Part shown: piece after piece, positions 43,023-54,907 of the stretch | How the letters are laid out: every line of letters starts with the position of its first letter | How positions within the stretch are numbered: the first letter of the stretch is position 1 | Assembly: GCA_036426205.1 (NCBI GenBank) | Contig: CM071571.1 | Coordinates: forward strand, 109,093,257 to 109,157,256 | From: Ascaphus truei | Taxonomy: Eukaryota; Chordata; Amphibia; Anura; Ascaphidae | DNA: 64,000 bases | Direction: 5' to 3' | Translations under genes and position numbers: made by a program | The notes under the pieces: generated by a model | What the model saw: only the letters and a program-made list of their open reading frames with translations | What the model was told of the DNA's origin: nothing | The model's database searches: none

Positions 43023-44203
43023 AGTAGGTTTACTGGTTATGCACTTCTTTAACCCTGGCTGTGCTGTAAAACGGTGTAATACGGCAGGAATAAACTCACA
43101 GGGGTCCACAATTCGAGAATTCTGCGCTTGTGCCGTCATTAAAGTCTTATTAGAAAACCAATAACTTTGCTGTTAGGCGCACGGAGTCACTCCCCACAGT
43201 CTCCTGAATGAGATAACCCAAAGGGTATATACCTCAGAAAAAACGGAAAAAAATATGCACACAGTGCACCAGGGATCAGCGTGAATCAAATATTTATTCA
43301 GATCTCACAAGATCTAACAGGCTAAAATACCATTAGTATTTTAGTAATAGTTGGTTTGTTACTGTGCCTCAGTCTGGTGCCAGATCAAAAAATTGCATTA
43401 AAAAAAATATAACTGCGTGCAATTGATATTTTCCCAATTTCAACCTACTTTGATTAAGTTCACAAAACGATTCATCCGCACCATCTATTTCTGTTTTATT
43501 GATCCTAAAAAAGGCTAGATTTTATTGTTAAAGGGATTTTTTTATTTAAAAAAAAAAAGCCATGTCATTGTGCTGCAATGGGTCACTCAGAGCGCACATA
43601 TTAAGTTACTTGATAATGTAAGTTTATGCATGTGTTCATATACATAACACAAGAACTAACTCGCATCAGCTACATCTCTATCATATCGTGTGATCTTATT
43701 ATAGGGCATTATACTATATCCATTTTCTATCTGAATAGGTGTAGAGACACTATATCGTGCACCTATTCTTTAGTCATTGTGACTGATCCAGTACCAGTAC
43801 ACCTACCAGTGTTTACTTTGGATCCGATTGTGCGTCAATTTTCGTTTTTTTAATACCCATTTTTTATTAGATATTGTAAATAAAATTGCTTTTAACCACT
43901 TCATAATCATCCAGACCGTGGCCGAGTGCCCGTTCTGGGTTGCTTTGTCTCTATTCAGTATATACCTATACCTTACCCGGCGGAGCACCACCACCACAAT
44001 ATACAATAGCTGATGCGGGGGTACCCATTCCAGTACATAAACAAATTAGATATTCGAATTTACAGGCAAAGACGTTATTTGTAAATATATCTGATAAATG
44101 AAGCTCTAAGAGGGTATGTCTTTTGAATTTCTCACCTTCAGCTCACCGTGGGTAAAATGGCTTGAATATTGCCCAAATCACTGAAGGGAGTATTTTTTTT
44201 ATA
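43023..44203. other. No gene recognised; repeat-like 3' flank of the ribozyme
   Basis: Immediately after the ribozyme is sequence resembling a retroelement end (CGGCAGGAATAAACTCACAG). The rest to 44,200 is AT-rich intron. No exon seen. Confidence 0.35.
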
Positions 44204-45430
44204 TGTAGTCAAGTCCCCTATCCTGCCTCCGGTGCGGGGCTCTGCCCGGCTATCGCCGGAGCTCCACGCAATCGGGTGTGAGGGCAGCAATGTTGTTAGG
44301 CGCGCATGCGCAGTGTCAGGAGTGCATCGGCCATCTTAGAATGGTTCCGCATATGCAGCAGCGGGACTACATGTCCCAGAATCCTCAGGTGGGAAGGAAA
44401 TACCACAGGGGACTGTCCCTGCAAATGGGACTCCGGCAGGAGGGGGAACAGGATATCCTCAGCGGGCGGAGAGCCCGCGAAGTCAGTCTAGCAGGAGCCG
44501 GCAGAGGACGGATGCGTCCAGGGTGCCAGCAGACCCTGGACTAGGCCAGAACTCCGCCCCTAGGCCCCAGTCAGGCCCAGAGACACCCAAATAGCAGTAT
44601 TGCAGGGGAGGCCCCAGATAGGGACCATTCCCCTTATTAGTGTTGTTGTGCCGGTGGCGGACGGCCACGCGGCGATCTGCGACTTGGGACCAGGCAACAT
44701 TATCCAAGAACACTTGGGTGAGACACTCCGGCTGGAGCTCACCCCACAAGGAGGATCAGGATCGAGAGATGGGAATTGTGTCAGAGTCCCCTCTGCGTGG
44801 GACACGCTCCATCACACCGCGCCAAGTAGCACTTGGGTACTGGAGTACCCATGCAAGTACACAACGTGCACCAACATTTACAGGGGGTAGCGCTACCTCA
44901 CATTTGGGTGGAATTACTGGGGCGGACACCAGGGGTTAGTGGTGCCACGGCACCCTCAGCACTTTGGGGGAAACACAGTGTTTGGGGACACTGCATTATA
45001 GTGTTGATACCTGATATTGTGTGTTATCTGTGTTTAGTGTTGTGTACAGTAATGATAAGTTACAGCAGCAGCTTCTCGGCGATCCGCTGATACGGTGGCA
45101 CCGAGAAGGGGGCCGCCATGCTGAATTTAAAATCGCGCATGCGCAGAATGGGCGGGTGCGCCCGGCGCGCATGCGCAGACCGCCGGTTGCGCGCGCACAC
45201 CGCAGGTTGCAACATGCGCAGAACGGCGAAAATTCCGGTTTGCGCATGCGCAGCACTGAAAATCGCCGGATCTGCTTTCCGGCGATTTTCACTATACTTA
45301 TATTTATATATACTATATTTCCTCTGGAACGGAACCCGCCATATACCCGGGGCCCTGCTGTATATACATTGTGTGGTGTATTGCTTACTACTGTTTTATT
45401 GGTTTCTGTGAGGGGTTAAACCTGCCAATG
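44204..45430 (+). mobile_element. CpG-rich block, possible LTR with NRF1-type sites
   Basis: GC-rich, non-coding sequence with GCGCATGCGCAG-type words at about 44,301, 45,137, 45,167 and 45,242 and a partial one near 45,212; these match the NRF1 consensus. The end has TATATTTATATATACTATAT and GAACCCGCC, then CTGGGATCCCTCAATGGTGG, reminiscent of the region after an LTR. No matching LTR or pol is present, so LTR identity is a guess; a CpG island of an unknown transcript is the alternative. Confidence 0.3.
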
Positions 45431-45504
45431 CTGGGATCCCTCAATGGTGGAGGCGCTGCACGCAAGGAGACAGAGCTCACCCCAGGCTCCCAGAAGCGGA
45501 GACT

Positions 45505-45838
45505 TGGGCTTAGTCCATAGAGACTGAAGCCGTGCGGAGGCGCGCTGAGGGAAAGCGGTGCTTTCCCTGGCCTTAGAGCGCGCGCCGTCCGTGGACGTGT
45601 CTGGGGGCAGGCCAGTTACGTCACGGAGCTGGTTCGCCCTCATTAGGCGAACCGCTCACGTGACCGGCCCTGCGCTCCGGCAAGCGTAGAAACGAAAGAT
45701 TTCTTAAGACACACGCTTCTGCAGGCGTGCGGAAGTGTGCGCGAGCCCCTGCTAAAGCAGCTCTCATTGCAGCTGCAGGGGCTCAGTGCCGAGCAGCAGC
45801 GCGCCTAAGCACGGGTCAGCGCCATGCCCGAGGCCTTA
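45505..45838. mobile_element. GC-rich MITE with CCAAT-type core
   Basis: Core at 45,617-45,662 (GAGCTGGTTCGCCCTCATTA then CTCACGTGACCG) and right end GCCCGAGGCCTTAG. A left counterpart may be GGGCTTAGTCC at 45,505. Confidence 0.55.
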
Positions 45839-45878
45839 GTTCCAACCAGTGATGAGATCACCACTACAAGTTGCAGTT

Positions 45879-45956
45879 TTTTTTAGTTATAGAATTGAAG
45901 CAGGGATCTTCCGCTCCAGGGAACCCCTGCTTCAATCCTATAACTAAAAAAAAAGC
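45879..45956. repeat. Inverted repeat hairpin
   Basis: TTTTTTTTAGTTATAGAATT..GAAGCAGGG and its inverse CCCTGCTTC..AATCCTATAACTAAAAAAAA, about 29 base arms with few mismatches. Confidence 0.8.
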
Positions 45957-45987
45957 TTTAGCTGTAGGATTGAAGTAGCACTACAAG

Positions 45988-46030
45988 TTGCCCCTGAGGA
46001 AGTGAGTCATTCACGAAACGCGTAGGGTGT
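45988..46030 (+). ncRNA. Hammerhead-like hairpin, best of the extra-A type
   Basis: Stem I CCC (45,991-45,993) / GGG (46,025-46,027) plus G-U pairs; core CTGAGGA (45,994-46,000) plus A; stem II GTGAG-TCA-TTCAC; GAAA; palindromic CGCG; TA. C3 and G8 are intact. Only the extra A departs from a minimal-stem-III hammerhead. Confidence 0.55.
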
Positions 46031-46310
46031 TTTCTGTGAGTTTGATGAATCTGCAGTCTGCAGTGCATCCAGTCTGTGTACGGCGCTAGGCGGAGGGGAA
46101 GAGACACTTCCGCGTATGCGTGCACAGTCTGAGATACGAGTGTAGCAGTTTTTGGGACTTTTTGCTGGTACATGGTGTGGAGTATTTACCTAGGCGGTGG
46201 TATCAACTGAGGTGGCACCCGAGTAGTGGGACGTGCGACGGCAGTACTAATCCCTTGGGGAAGGAAGAATCCACAGCCTGATCCTGCGACCTGTCTACCA
46301 AGAAGGGAGA

Positions 46311-46556
46311 GGGAGTGGCTCAGTGAGTAAAGACACTGACTAGCACTGAGAGTTTGAAGCAGGGGAGCCTGGTTCAATTCCCGGTGTCAGCTCCTTGTGA
46401 CCTTGGGCAAGTCACTTTATCTCCTTGTGCCTCAGGCACCAAAACCATAGATTGTAAACTCTACGGGGCAGGGACCTGTGCCTGCAAAATGTCTCTGTAA
46501 AGCGCTGCGTATAATTAGCAGCGCTATACAAGAACATGCTATTATTATTATTATAC
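46311..46556 (+). mobile_element. CORE-SINE, full length
   Basis: tRNA-like head with A box TGGCTCAGTGAGTAAAG (46,315 on) and B box GGTTCAATTCC (46,371-46,381); then the CORE block TTGTGACCTTGGGCAAGTCA with CTCCTTGTGCCTCAGGCACC, the same block as in mammalian MIR; 'CTCTACGGGGCAGGGACC'; and a tail AGCGCTGCGTATAATTAGC ... GCTATACAAGAAC then (ATT)n. Transcribed by RNA polymerase III if active. Confidence 0.9.
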
Positions 46557-47150
46557 AATATCCACAATGCCTGCTTGTTGTAAGTAGGTTTTCGATTTTT
46601 TCCAAACCGGAGCAGTCTATACGTCATTACCCCTGTATATGCTACAATTTATTTATATTGTTTATACATTTTTTAATTAAATTAGTCCATATTTAGCTTA
46701 TCATCAGGTGTTTGTTCAGCTTTGTGTTTGTTGTTTGACTTGGTTGACTGCGTATGTTGGTCATTTTGGTTTGTTTTTTTGTCCTATGTTTGTATAATCC
46801 TATCAACAGTTATACTGGTATACAGTATGATTGGTTGTTTTATTTTCTTCCACATATTGTGAGACAACCTGCAAGAAACGTCTGAAGGACCTCAGGCTAA
46901 CAGGACTGGACATTCTATATGGTCAGATACATTTATCTGTCACTTTTTGGATTTGTTTTAGGTGCCGGATTATCTTTTTGCTTTTGTATGTGTATGATTT
47001 GATTCATCATTTATTCCTGGCAGCCTTCCTCATAGGTATAAGTTTTATGGGTAATCGCCATTAGTGTATAAGTCACACTAAGTATTTCTTTTAGTATTAG
47101 CACTATTAGCACAATTTTTTCACACTACAAGTTGGTTTGTTTTTTGATTT
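46557..47150. other. No gene recognised
   Basis: T-rich intronic sequence without recognisable elements. Confidence 0.35.
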
Positions 47151-47154
47151 TTAT

Positions 47155-47515
47155 ATAGTTAAACGATTGAAGCAGCTTGTCTTCGGAACTGAACTGCATT
47201 AATTTCTTCTCCAGGGACCCCCTGCTTCCTGGGATACTTAGCTCCTTAGGGGGTGCCGGGATCTCTTATGTAGCAGCTTCTACGTGGCTTGTTGGGGCTA
47301 ACATAATGGCGGTTTTAAATGTCCTGCGTCTTGCAGGCAAATAGCAAGCCGTGATGTCATCCCTTGCGGTTTCCTATTGGCCTACATGACGAGGGACATT
47401 GAAACATGAAGGAGATATCGGCACCCTCTACGGCGGCAAATATCTCGGGAAGCAGGGGGTGAAATGAACACAGTTCCGCTCCGAGGACCCCCTGCTTCAA
47501 TCCTATAAACAGGAA
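47155..47515. mobile_element. TIR element (GATTGAAGCAG ends)
   Basis: Left GATTGAAGCAGCTTGTCTTCGG and right inverse (reverse strand GATTGAAGCAGGGGGTCCTCGG), with related AACTG..TTCAT.TC extensions. The same GATTGAAGCAGGG word is in the hairpin at 45,879-45,956. Non-coding. Confidence 0.5.
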
Positions 47516-49643
47516 AATAACAATGAACACAAACTTTTAGTGCTGCTTTAGGCTAGTAAATTGACCTTCACATGCTTCAGTTAAACTGAAATTGAGATTT
47601 CTAAAGTAGAGAACTGCAAGAAACGCTTGAATGTTCCCCCGCCCCCTCCTAACGATGGATGACAAACACAAAGCATGAGTAAAAACAGTAAATACTTCAC
47701 TTACAAGACTGTGCAAGGGAGCTGCTGGGATAATAGAATAGTTGAGTTAGAAATTAAATTTTCTCTGTGCCTCGTCAGTCATGTAGGTTTCCTGGCTGCC
47801 TTAATAAGTAAATAATCAGCACAATGTGATGTACAGGATACTAAAGCAGGGGATAAAGGTTCCCCCAGATCCCTCCCCCCCATATGACCAATATTAAAAA
47901 GGGGCTTCATGTGATCCCCTTTGAAGCAGATTGCCGAGATTGCTTTTTATATTTTTCTATTCTAGCTGCATATGATTTTATTTGAATTTGTAGTTTAAAA
48001 CACCGATGGTAACGCCTCCTGTATGCTCACACTTTCTACACGCCATCTGACAGCATAGCGCTGTTTTCCATGCAAATTTCAAAGTATCTTATCAGAAAAA
48101 AATGCACTCTCTCCATCTTCTCAGATAAGGTTCTTTTAAGTTTATTCATATCACGAAGTGAGAAGGGCTCAGCAGTCATATCAATTTCGGGTTTGGGCTC
48201 ATTTTTAGGAATAAAACGCACAGTTGAAATAAAGTGAGCTAGTAAAAAAAACTATAGGAGGTGAAAACCGACATCCTACTGTACAGTATTATGAAGACAT
48301 TGTTAAATATATCATCTATCTTATATTATATCTAGATATATATTATATATAATATACTATATATATATATATAAATACCCAAAACCCAAATCCCTATATA
48401 TTCCTAAAGAGGGGGAGCTTTAAAGGGCAATTTTAACATGTAGCTCTAAGGGGGTTATAAATAAGTATACTTTTTTGAAAAAAAAAATGTTTTAGACTCA
48501 AGAGATTGCTGCAAACCACAGTAATCTCTTATGGGATGACATGTTATAACTAAAACCAAATGGCGATGAGCACTATTATTTTCCAGGATATATGGGAGAA
48601 GAAATAGTGGGAGGAAGAGAATGTAAGCGAAGGAAATATGAGAAAGTGGTGGTGTAGAATAACTCCTCCAGACACAGATAACCTGCAAGACATTGCAATG
48701 CCGGGCTTCAACAAAATAGGTTACTGGCGTTTCATTAAGTAGAAGAAAAACATTAGAAAGACAAGTGAAGGACTGTAGCGACACGGTCACCCATCTCAGG
48801 AAGGTGGTCTGGATGAATGCATCCCTGCCTGAGGATGCATGAATCACTGACCTTGAAGGTCACACAAACTCTTCTTCTGCTAGTTGTCTGAACTAGTTCC
48901 CTCGCTCAAGTTCTTCCTCTACTTCAGTTCTGATAGATCTTTACAAACACTGATCCGAGAGAAGAGAAATAGATGCCATAAGAGAAATAGAGGGGTGCAC
49001 CATATATGCTTTCAAAGACCTGTGGCTATGTAATATCTATTCACCAAGTGGGATGTGGCAGAATAAATTATACAGTAAAAGGACCTAAAGGTGCGTTCTG
49101 TTGACGCTATAAGTGATAAATGAAATTTCTGGAGACGTAACTTTTCCCTTTCAGTTCAGGGAAAATTACATTAAAGTTTTAATTCACTGGAGGAGTAATT
49201 TTTATTTTGTAACTGAAACGTTTTAATACATTATTGATAAAAGAAGCGATACTAATAATATATAACGGATTATCCACAAATCACAAGTACTGAAGACGTA
49301 ATTTGCAAAACAACTAAAGCATAAAAATATTTACTAATACTGTACAATGTAGAGCTAACACTTTTGCTGAAAACACATGATGGCACAAGTAGGGCCTTGT
49401 GAATCTACTCATAATCTAGTTCTGGGACTTTTCTCCTGGTCCCCATGGTACCAGTAAAAACCATGCACAGAGCAATATCAGCAAGTGGTAAGCCAACAAT
49501 GCTTTAGTACTGTGCATTAGTCAGTCACCTGCTTGTATACATACATCTCACAGAGACGGCAAAACTTCAATACAAGAGTAGAAAGTCTTGCGGTGACTTA
49601 TCTGTGTCTTTCTCCATTACCAAGCACACTCCCTCCCCCTTAG
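47516..49643. other. No gene recognised; one TA microsatellite
   Basis: Intronic. A minus-strand frame at 48,036-48,221 encodes a Lys-rich peptide I could not place. A TA-rich tract is at about 48,305-48,375. Confidence 0.35.
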
Positions 49644-49924
49644 TTAGGCTGCGTCCATGGTGCCCGCGCGACGTCACGCTCGCCTGTAGCTGGAGCGATA
49701 CACGGCCTGCAGAATTGCGCGACGGAGGGCATGCTGGAAGGTGTTCCCGTGACGTCACATGAGCGGTCCGCCCTCATTGGCTGAACTGCGCACGTGACCC
49801 GGCCGTCGCGCAGCAAAATCAAATTTATTTGATTCCTCGCGCCACGTCGCACAGTCTCTGGTGGCGCTCATTGCCGTACGGCATTTTGATCACGCGGTCG
49901 CTATAACCATGGATGCGGCCTTAG
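49644..49924. mobile_element. GC-rich MITE, GCGTCCAT family
   Basis: Ends TTAGGCTGCGTCCATGGTGC and the inverse form GCTATAACCATGGATGCGGC ... CTTAG. Core motif at 49,748-49,798 with two CGTGAC words. About 280 bp, non-coding. Confidence 0.78.
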
Positions 49925-51609
49925 TAATGCTTCAAACTCCAAGGCAGAAAGCAGTATAAACGGGACTCATTAGGACAATACATGTACAAGAACAGGAGAA
50001 GATACAAACATATAAATAAAATACTGTGTTCAGAAATGAGGAATCCGAGGTGAGTGGAAGGCGCTATAGGAGAACCAACCAGTGAGGGAGCACCACTAGG
50101 TAGAGAAGAGATGGAAAAGGTCACAGAGCCATGTCAGTATTGAACAGAAGACTTGTGGAGAACAAGAAGTAAATTAGATTTAATGAAGCAACAAAGTGTA
50201 TCTAAATAAAATAAGAAAAAATTAACTTAAACTAATTATTTTTTGGCTACCCAAGGTGATGTCTAAAGTTTAAATATGATTTCCCCATTTATTTAGAGAA
50301 AACATAGTAAAGAAATTAAATTAGTGAGCATGGATTATTTCAACCCTCAAAAATAAAATGTTGGTGATTACTGGAGGTATAATATATAGTGTGGCAGCAT
50401 AAAATATTTTAGGATACTGTATATTTTTAAATAGGGCTGTGGCATGCTTATTTTTGCTCTGGTGCAAGTATCTGTCTGGTTGTTCCCTGGGTAGCATAGG
50501 AACAACATGTCTATGCAACATGTTGCATTAGAAGGCTCATATCCAATGGAAAAAAAATGACATGTAAAATAAAGCTGTCGAGCATGGATTGAAATTCTTG
50601 ATTCAATTTAGATGCCGTGCACCGTCTCATGTATCTAATTTTGGTCTTCAAGATGACAGACATGAACTGTTTCACTGTATGTGTTCACCAATCTTTGACA
50701 AGTAATGCACTCTCATTTGTGAAGCTTGAACAAGTGTGGCATGATTCCTATAAAACAATGATTCCCAACAGGGGGTTCGGGACACCTACAGGGTTTGTAA
50801 GGTGTCTCCAATTAGAAAAACAAAAAAAACCTTTCCCCTCTTCTCACCCATGCAGTCTGCACAGACGAGGCCTGATTAAGTGCGTGTTCTCCTCAGGAGC
50901 TCATGACACTATACTACCTGGTATCAATCTAACAGTTTTGCTAGCAATAATTTAATGAGTAGGCAATAAGATGAATTCATTAGGGGTTCGAAGAACAAAT
51001 ATTTTCTAGCAAGGGGTAGACAATGTAAACAATGTTGGAAAATAATTAAAATATCTTTAAGTGAAACAACCATGGCTGAACGTTTTCGCTTGGTTGCAAT
51101 TCTAATATACGTTGGGATGTCCAATTTGTTCAACTCTTCCTTCTGTAGAAGACTAATGTGATAGTCTAGCAATGTTTCTGAATCCTCTCCTCGGGACACC
51201 GCAACCAAGCTACTGTATGTTTTAGGGATAACCAGCTAGTCAGACACTAACAAATAAGATATGCTCAACCTGTGCACTTTGTAATTCATTGATTATTCAT
51301 AAACCCCAGTCTGCCTGGGGTGTTCTGATGAGAGGGTTACAAATTACTGGTCAACAAATTAATACTTGGAACGGTTACTTTGAATCATTTAGGGTATTTT
51401 TTGCAAAAAGGATGTTTTTTAATTCTGGCTACACCTTCAGGATTCACAGCTATTCTTGTCCCCACTTTGCAAGAAAAAGTATGTTTAATTCCTGTAATCT
51501 ATTCCTACCTAATCCACACATAGGAAAGACATACTACACTATATTGTGTTTTTTATATATTTTTTCGTCACAAATCACTGCGCTCCCTTAAGGTTGAAAA
51601 TCAAGGCAA
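49925..51609. other. No gene recognised; one hAT-like end
   Basis: Intronic AT-rich sequence. Near 50,768 CCAACAGGGGGTTCGGGACA looks like a hAT end but no partner was found. Confidence 0.35.
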
Positions 51610-52290
51610 CCAGAGAAAGCTCCGCCATTCAACTTGTTTACTGACCTTCATGACCTCTGCTCAATTTCTCTTCAGAGCTCACATAACTGGCACCCTCAAT
51701 TAACAGAACCCGTATTATTTTATTGGATTTTAGTCTCCACACTGATGATCCAAAAGATATATACTGTAAGTCACAAACTCTCTGGATGTCATGATATTGC
51801 TAGACAACTAGTTTTTGATAGCAACCACAAGCACAGTCTCCCAGTAGACCTCATTACAAATTGTAACTACTTGGACTCGAGCTCTGCCACAAAAGGTACT
51901 ATGGTCTGACCACACAAATCATGGAAGCTTCTCGATTTCAACTTCTAACATCAACTAAACCAACAAAGAAAACGCAGAGAACGTACAAATCCCATGAACT
52001 GCTGGACCCTGGACATCATCCTCACAGAGACATTTCCTCACTTTTTGAAACCTACAACAATTTAGCAAGCATTGCAGGAGTCAAAATGCTGCCCTATGAC
52101 CAAGCCACAGCCAGAAAAAACAGAACCGCTAATTCTCTCCTGATTTACAAGCACTCAAATGCAAAACAAGCAAATCCAGTGGAAAAATTAACCACAAGAC
52201 TCATCTAAGGTTGTACAACATGAAGACCAAGCTTGCCAAAAGAGCCTACCTGGCAACAAAGGTAGAAAAAGCAGAGAACTCCATTTAAAA
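51610..52290 (+). pseudogene. LINE endonuclease remnant (L2/Rex-like), tentative
   Basis: Broken frames give HTDDPKDIYCK-like, HDIARQLVFDSNHKHSLPVD then LITNCNYLDSSSA and SDHTNH-like segments, resembling the GDFN-to-SDH part of non-LTR endonucleases (HxHGHTLDLV region). Catalytic parts are degraded and no RT follows. Confidence 0.4.
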
Positions 52291-52473
52291 AAAAAAGATA
52301 TATGTATAGTGAGCTTCCTTGACTCCTTGTTTATTATAGGTGCAGGATAAATGGGAGACAATGGTAAAATGCCTGAGTAACAGTGAGACATTCAGAGGCA
52401 CAGACATTGTAAAAATGTATTGTTTTCTTTCTAGCTAAGAAATTTAGGTATTTCCCTTGAGGGAGAAGGGAAA

Positions 52474-52514
52474 GCATGATAAAACGCTGTGGTCAGCGTG
52501 AAACACGTTAGGCT
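52474..52514 (+). ncRNA. Hammerhead-like hairpin (degenerate)
   Basis: Core ATGATAA (52,476-52,482) plus A, stem II ACGCT-GTGGTC-AGCGT, GAAA (52,500-52,503), then CACGTTA. C3 is A and G8 is A, so it cannot form the core pair; a fossil. Followed by TTTTTGCAATAAAGCTTGG, a PLE-type end. Confidence 0.45.
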
Positions 52515-53178
52515 ATTTTGTGTTGGACCCATGTCCACTATTTTAATAGATGTTTTTGCAATAAAGCTTGGAGATTTTTAAGATTGATCCTTTTGGGACC
52601 TTATCTGTGACGACTTCAACTTCGTCTCCCTGCACGGAGTGCTACGTCATCATGTTGTCGTTCAATTCTCATTTGATGAGCTGTTGGAAGCTCGGACGCC
52701 AGGGCTCACACCATGAGCCATGTGGTAAAACTGCATACAAACTGAACTTTGGACCTACAGTACGAGTACCTCCGTTGAAGGCTAAAGTGTTTCAGGGGTT
52801 ATAAAGCACCAAGGAATCACCTATATTTTGCATAATTGTAGCAGCTGACTTGTAATGCCTTCTTACCTTCTCCGAACATGAACAGAGACATTGAGTATTG
52901 TAAGGATCTCTTTAAGATTACTGTGAGGTTAGATGAAAGCATGGATGGGAAACTTGCTAAATCAAAACGTGACGAATACTAGTCCACATATTGGTGATAC
53001 TTTAAGTAATGGTTTCTTCAAGGCGAAAGGGTTTTGAGGGGCTTGACGTGGATAACGTGTGTGCTAAAAATGTAAGTAACATTAGAAACTTCTATACCTG
53101 TGGATATACGTACGAAAATGAACTACAAGCAGCAAAATCATAAAATGCATTCAAAATGGAAATATAAAAACAACTTAC
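52515..53178. other. PLE-type end and intron sequence
   Basis: Sequence to about 52,810 follows the hairpin and looks like a PLE terminal region (GACGTCAT-like and AATAAAGC words). The rest is intron up to the exon donor at 53,178. Confidence 0.35.
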
Positions 53179-53261
53179 CATTTTCTGGGTGGGTTTTCTT
53201 AAGTGAATCTATAAGAGTACTGACAGCTTTTAAAACAAATATGATTTCCGTTACACGCTGC
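53179..53261 (-). CDS. ARFGEF1/2: ARFGEF (BIG1/BIG2) penultimate coding exon
   Basis: 83 bases between acceptor ATTTTTAG (53,262-53,269 on the minus strand) and donor GTAAGTTG. One base completes an Arg codon from the exon above, then 27 codons read [18 protein letters not shown] ... KKTHPEN, and one base starts a Val codon finished in the last exon. Phases on both sides fit exactly. The sequence is strongly conserved in BIG-family C-termini. Confidence 0.88.
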
Positions 53262-53514
53262 CTAAAAATCCAAACATAAACTTCCATTAATTATAATGAG
53301 CATGTTTTACAACCTTGGCAAGCACATTACAGTATATGCATTGTGTAAAGGTATTTTCCAAACAGTTTGACAGTAAGCAGAGGCATTTATGTACATGCAG
53401 TTCATTCAAGCGAATTAAGTTTACATTTTTCAACAAATGGAACATAAATGTAATTTTTTCAGTACTGTATGACATTGTTTTAATCATATAACCTTCTAAT
53501 TATTCTTATATCCT

Positions 53515-53600
53515 ATATCTCTCTCATCTATAATCCTCTCTCTCTCGTCTCTCCTCATCTCGCTCTCTCTCTCTCTCTTCTCTCTCTCGCCCTCTCGTCG
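53515..53600. repeat. CT-rich microsatellite
   Basis: Imperfect CTCTCT/CTCATC array in the short intron. Confidence 0.85.
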
Positions 53601-54185
53601 AAGGGCTAAGTAAATATTTTCAAGATCTAAGCCAACAACATATGATGTGTATACTGGGTGTATGGGTGTACCATAAAGAAACTGCTCAAGATACCTTTTC
53701 TGTAAAAATCCTAACTCTGAAAAGTCCAAAATGCCCTTGAATGTAAAAGAAATATTAAAATAATTAAGGACAAATGACCGCTCATAGTTAATGTAAGAAA
53801 ATGCTTCAATTATTCTAGAGGGGCAGTGATCAGAGCTGAGTTCTAAAGCTGGGAGTAATAATCTGGGTTTTTATATAGTGCTGACAGGTTATGCATAATG
53901 TAAACTAGGCTGGACACAGAGATATAAAGTGACATGGTGTAAATCAAAGATTGAGGTTTACCAGTGCAATAATTATTGTCCATTGTTTTTAATGTATATT
54001 TTAACACCAAGATTATACAGAAATGGTATACAAGGTGTTGTCGTGAAACATTTTTTGAAAATGAATAGAAAACCTACTAATACCCATACTGGCACATGGA
54101 ATGATTTAATAGCAAAGCCGAGGGGGCAGGGTTATGTGCTGGGTACCCATTACAAACATCACAATTTCATGCAATAAATTCAATT

Positions 54186-54405
54186 GCCTTTTCGGCACAG
54201 TGAGTAAAGACACTGACTGGCACCGAGTTTGAAGCAGACAAACCTGGTTCAATTCCCAGTGTCGGCTCCTTGTGACCTTGGGCAAGTCACTTTATCTCCC
54301 TGTGCCTCAGGCACAAAAAAACAGATTGACTGTGTCTGCAAAACGTCTCTAAATCGCTACGTAAAACTAGCAGCGCTATACAAGAACAATTATTATTATT
54401 ATTAA
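54186..54405 (+). mobile_element. CORE-SINE
   Basis: Same family as 46,311: head with AGTGAGTAAAGACACTGACT, B box GGTTCAATTCC, CORE TTGTGACCTTGGGCAAGTCA, tail CAGCGCTATACAAGAAC then (ATT)n. The segment before the tail has small deletions. Confidence 0.88.
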
Positions 54406-54544
54406 TAAGGTACGTTATGATGAAGATATGTGCAATATTTCTGTTCTTTCTTTAGTCACTTATCTGTTTAGTGTTGGGGCGCAATTAACAAGTTTCCCAA
54501 TTAAATTATAAGCGCTTTGATAGAGACTAGAAATAGACTGTGGA

Positions 54545-54655
54545 ACAGCACGATCTAACTCCGGTTCTCAAGGGCCAGAAACAGGCCAGGTTCTCAGGAT
54601 ATTCCTGCTTCAGCACAGGTGGCTCAATCAGTGGCTCAGTCATTAGGGGGTTTAT
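54545..54655. mobile_element. Dispersed DNA-transposon fragment
   Basis: GGTTCTCAAGGGCCAGAAAC ... CAGGATATTCCTGCTTCAGC then ACAGGTGGCTCAATCAGTGG is a phrase I associate with a common vertebrate hAT-type repeat. Ends are not defined. Confidence 0.4.
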
Positions 54656-54907
54656 TATTTTGCAATATGTGGCATCTTCTTTTCATGCATTATTGTTTAT
54701 ATCCTTGATGGGGTGCTGGTGTAGTTTAGAAGTATATTAATTTTATTAGAAGCATATTTCCAAGGTGCAGACAGAGGAAAATAGACCAATAGATATACAG
54801 TATTTGTCTGAAAATGTAACTGTGCTCCAGCAGCGTTTTTTTCAAGATGGGTGTTGAATAAACATAAGTTTGAGGAATTATAAATGTATATGGAAAACTA
54901 TGCTTAC

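Larger units (their letters stand above)
29234..53178 (-). other. ARFGEF1/2: ARFGEF intron, 23.9 kb, filled with transposons
   Basis: Donor GTAAGTTG (53,171-53,178 read on the minus strand) and acceptor TTGTTGCAG (ending at 29,234) bound it. The nested hAT/L1, Tc1, second PLE, fold-back and MITE insertions all lie inside, which explains the length. Confidence 0.8.
53262..54907 (-). other. ARFGEF1/2: ARFGEF intron, 1.65 kb
   Basis: Contains a CT-rich microsatellite (53,515-53,600), a CORE-SINE and a hAT-like fragment. Splice sites GTAAGCA and ATTTTTAG bound it. Confidence 0.8.

Noticed and set aside
44278..45419. Several frames of 80-130 residues in CpG-rich DNA
   Set aside because: High GC lowers stop frequency; no similarity, start context or splice evidence.
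48036..48240. Minus-strand 61-residue frame (KPEIDMTAEPFSLRDMNKLK...)
   Set aside because: It reads like protein and might be an exon or transposon relic, but it has no clear splice sites or recognisable family, so it is not called.
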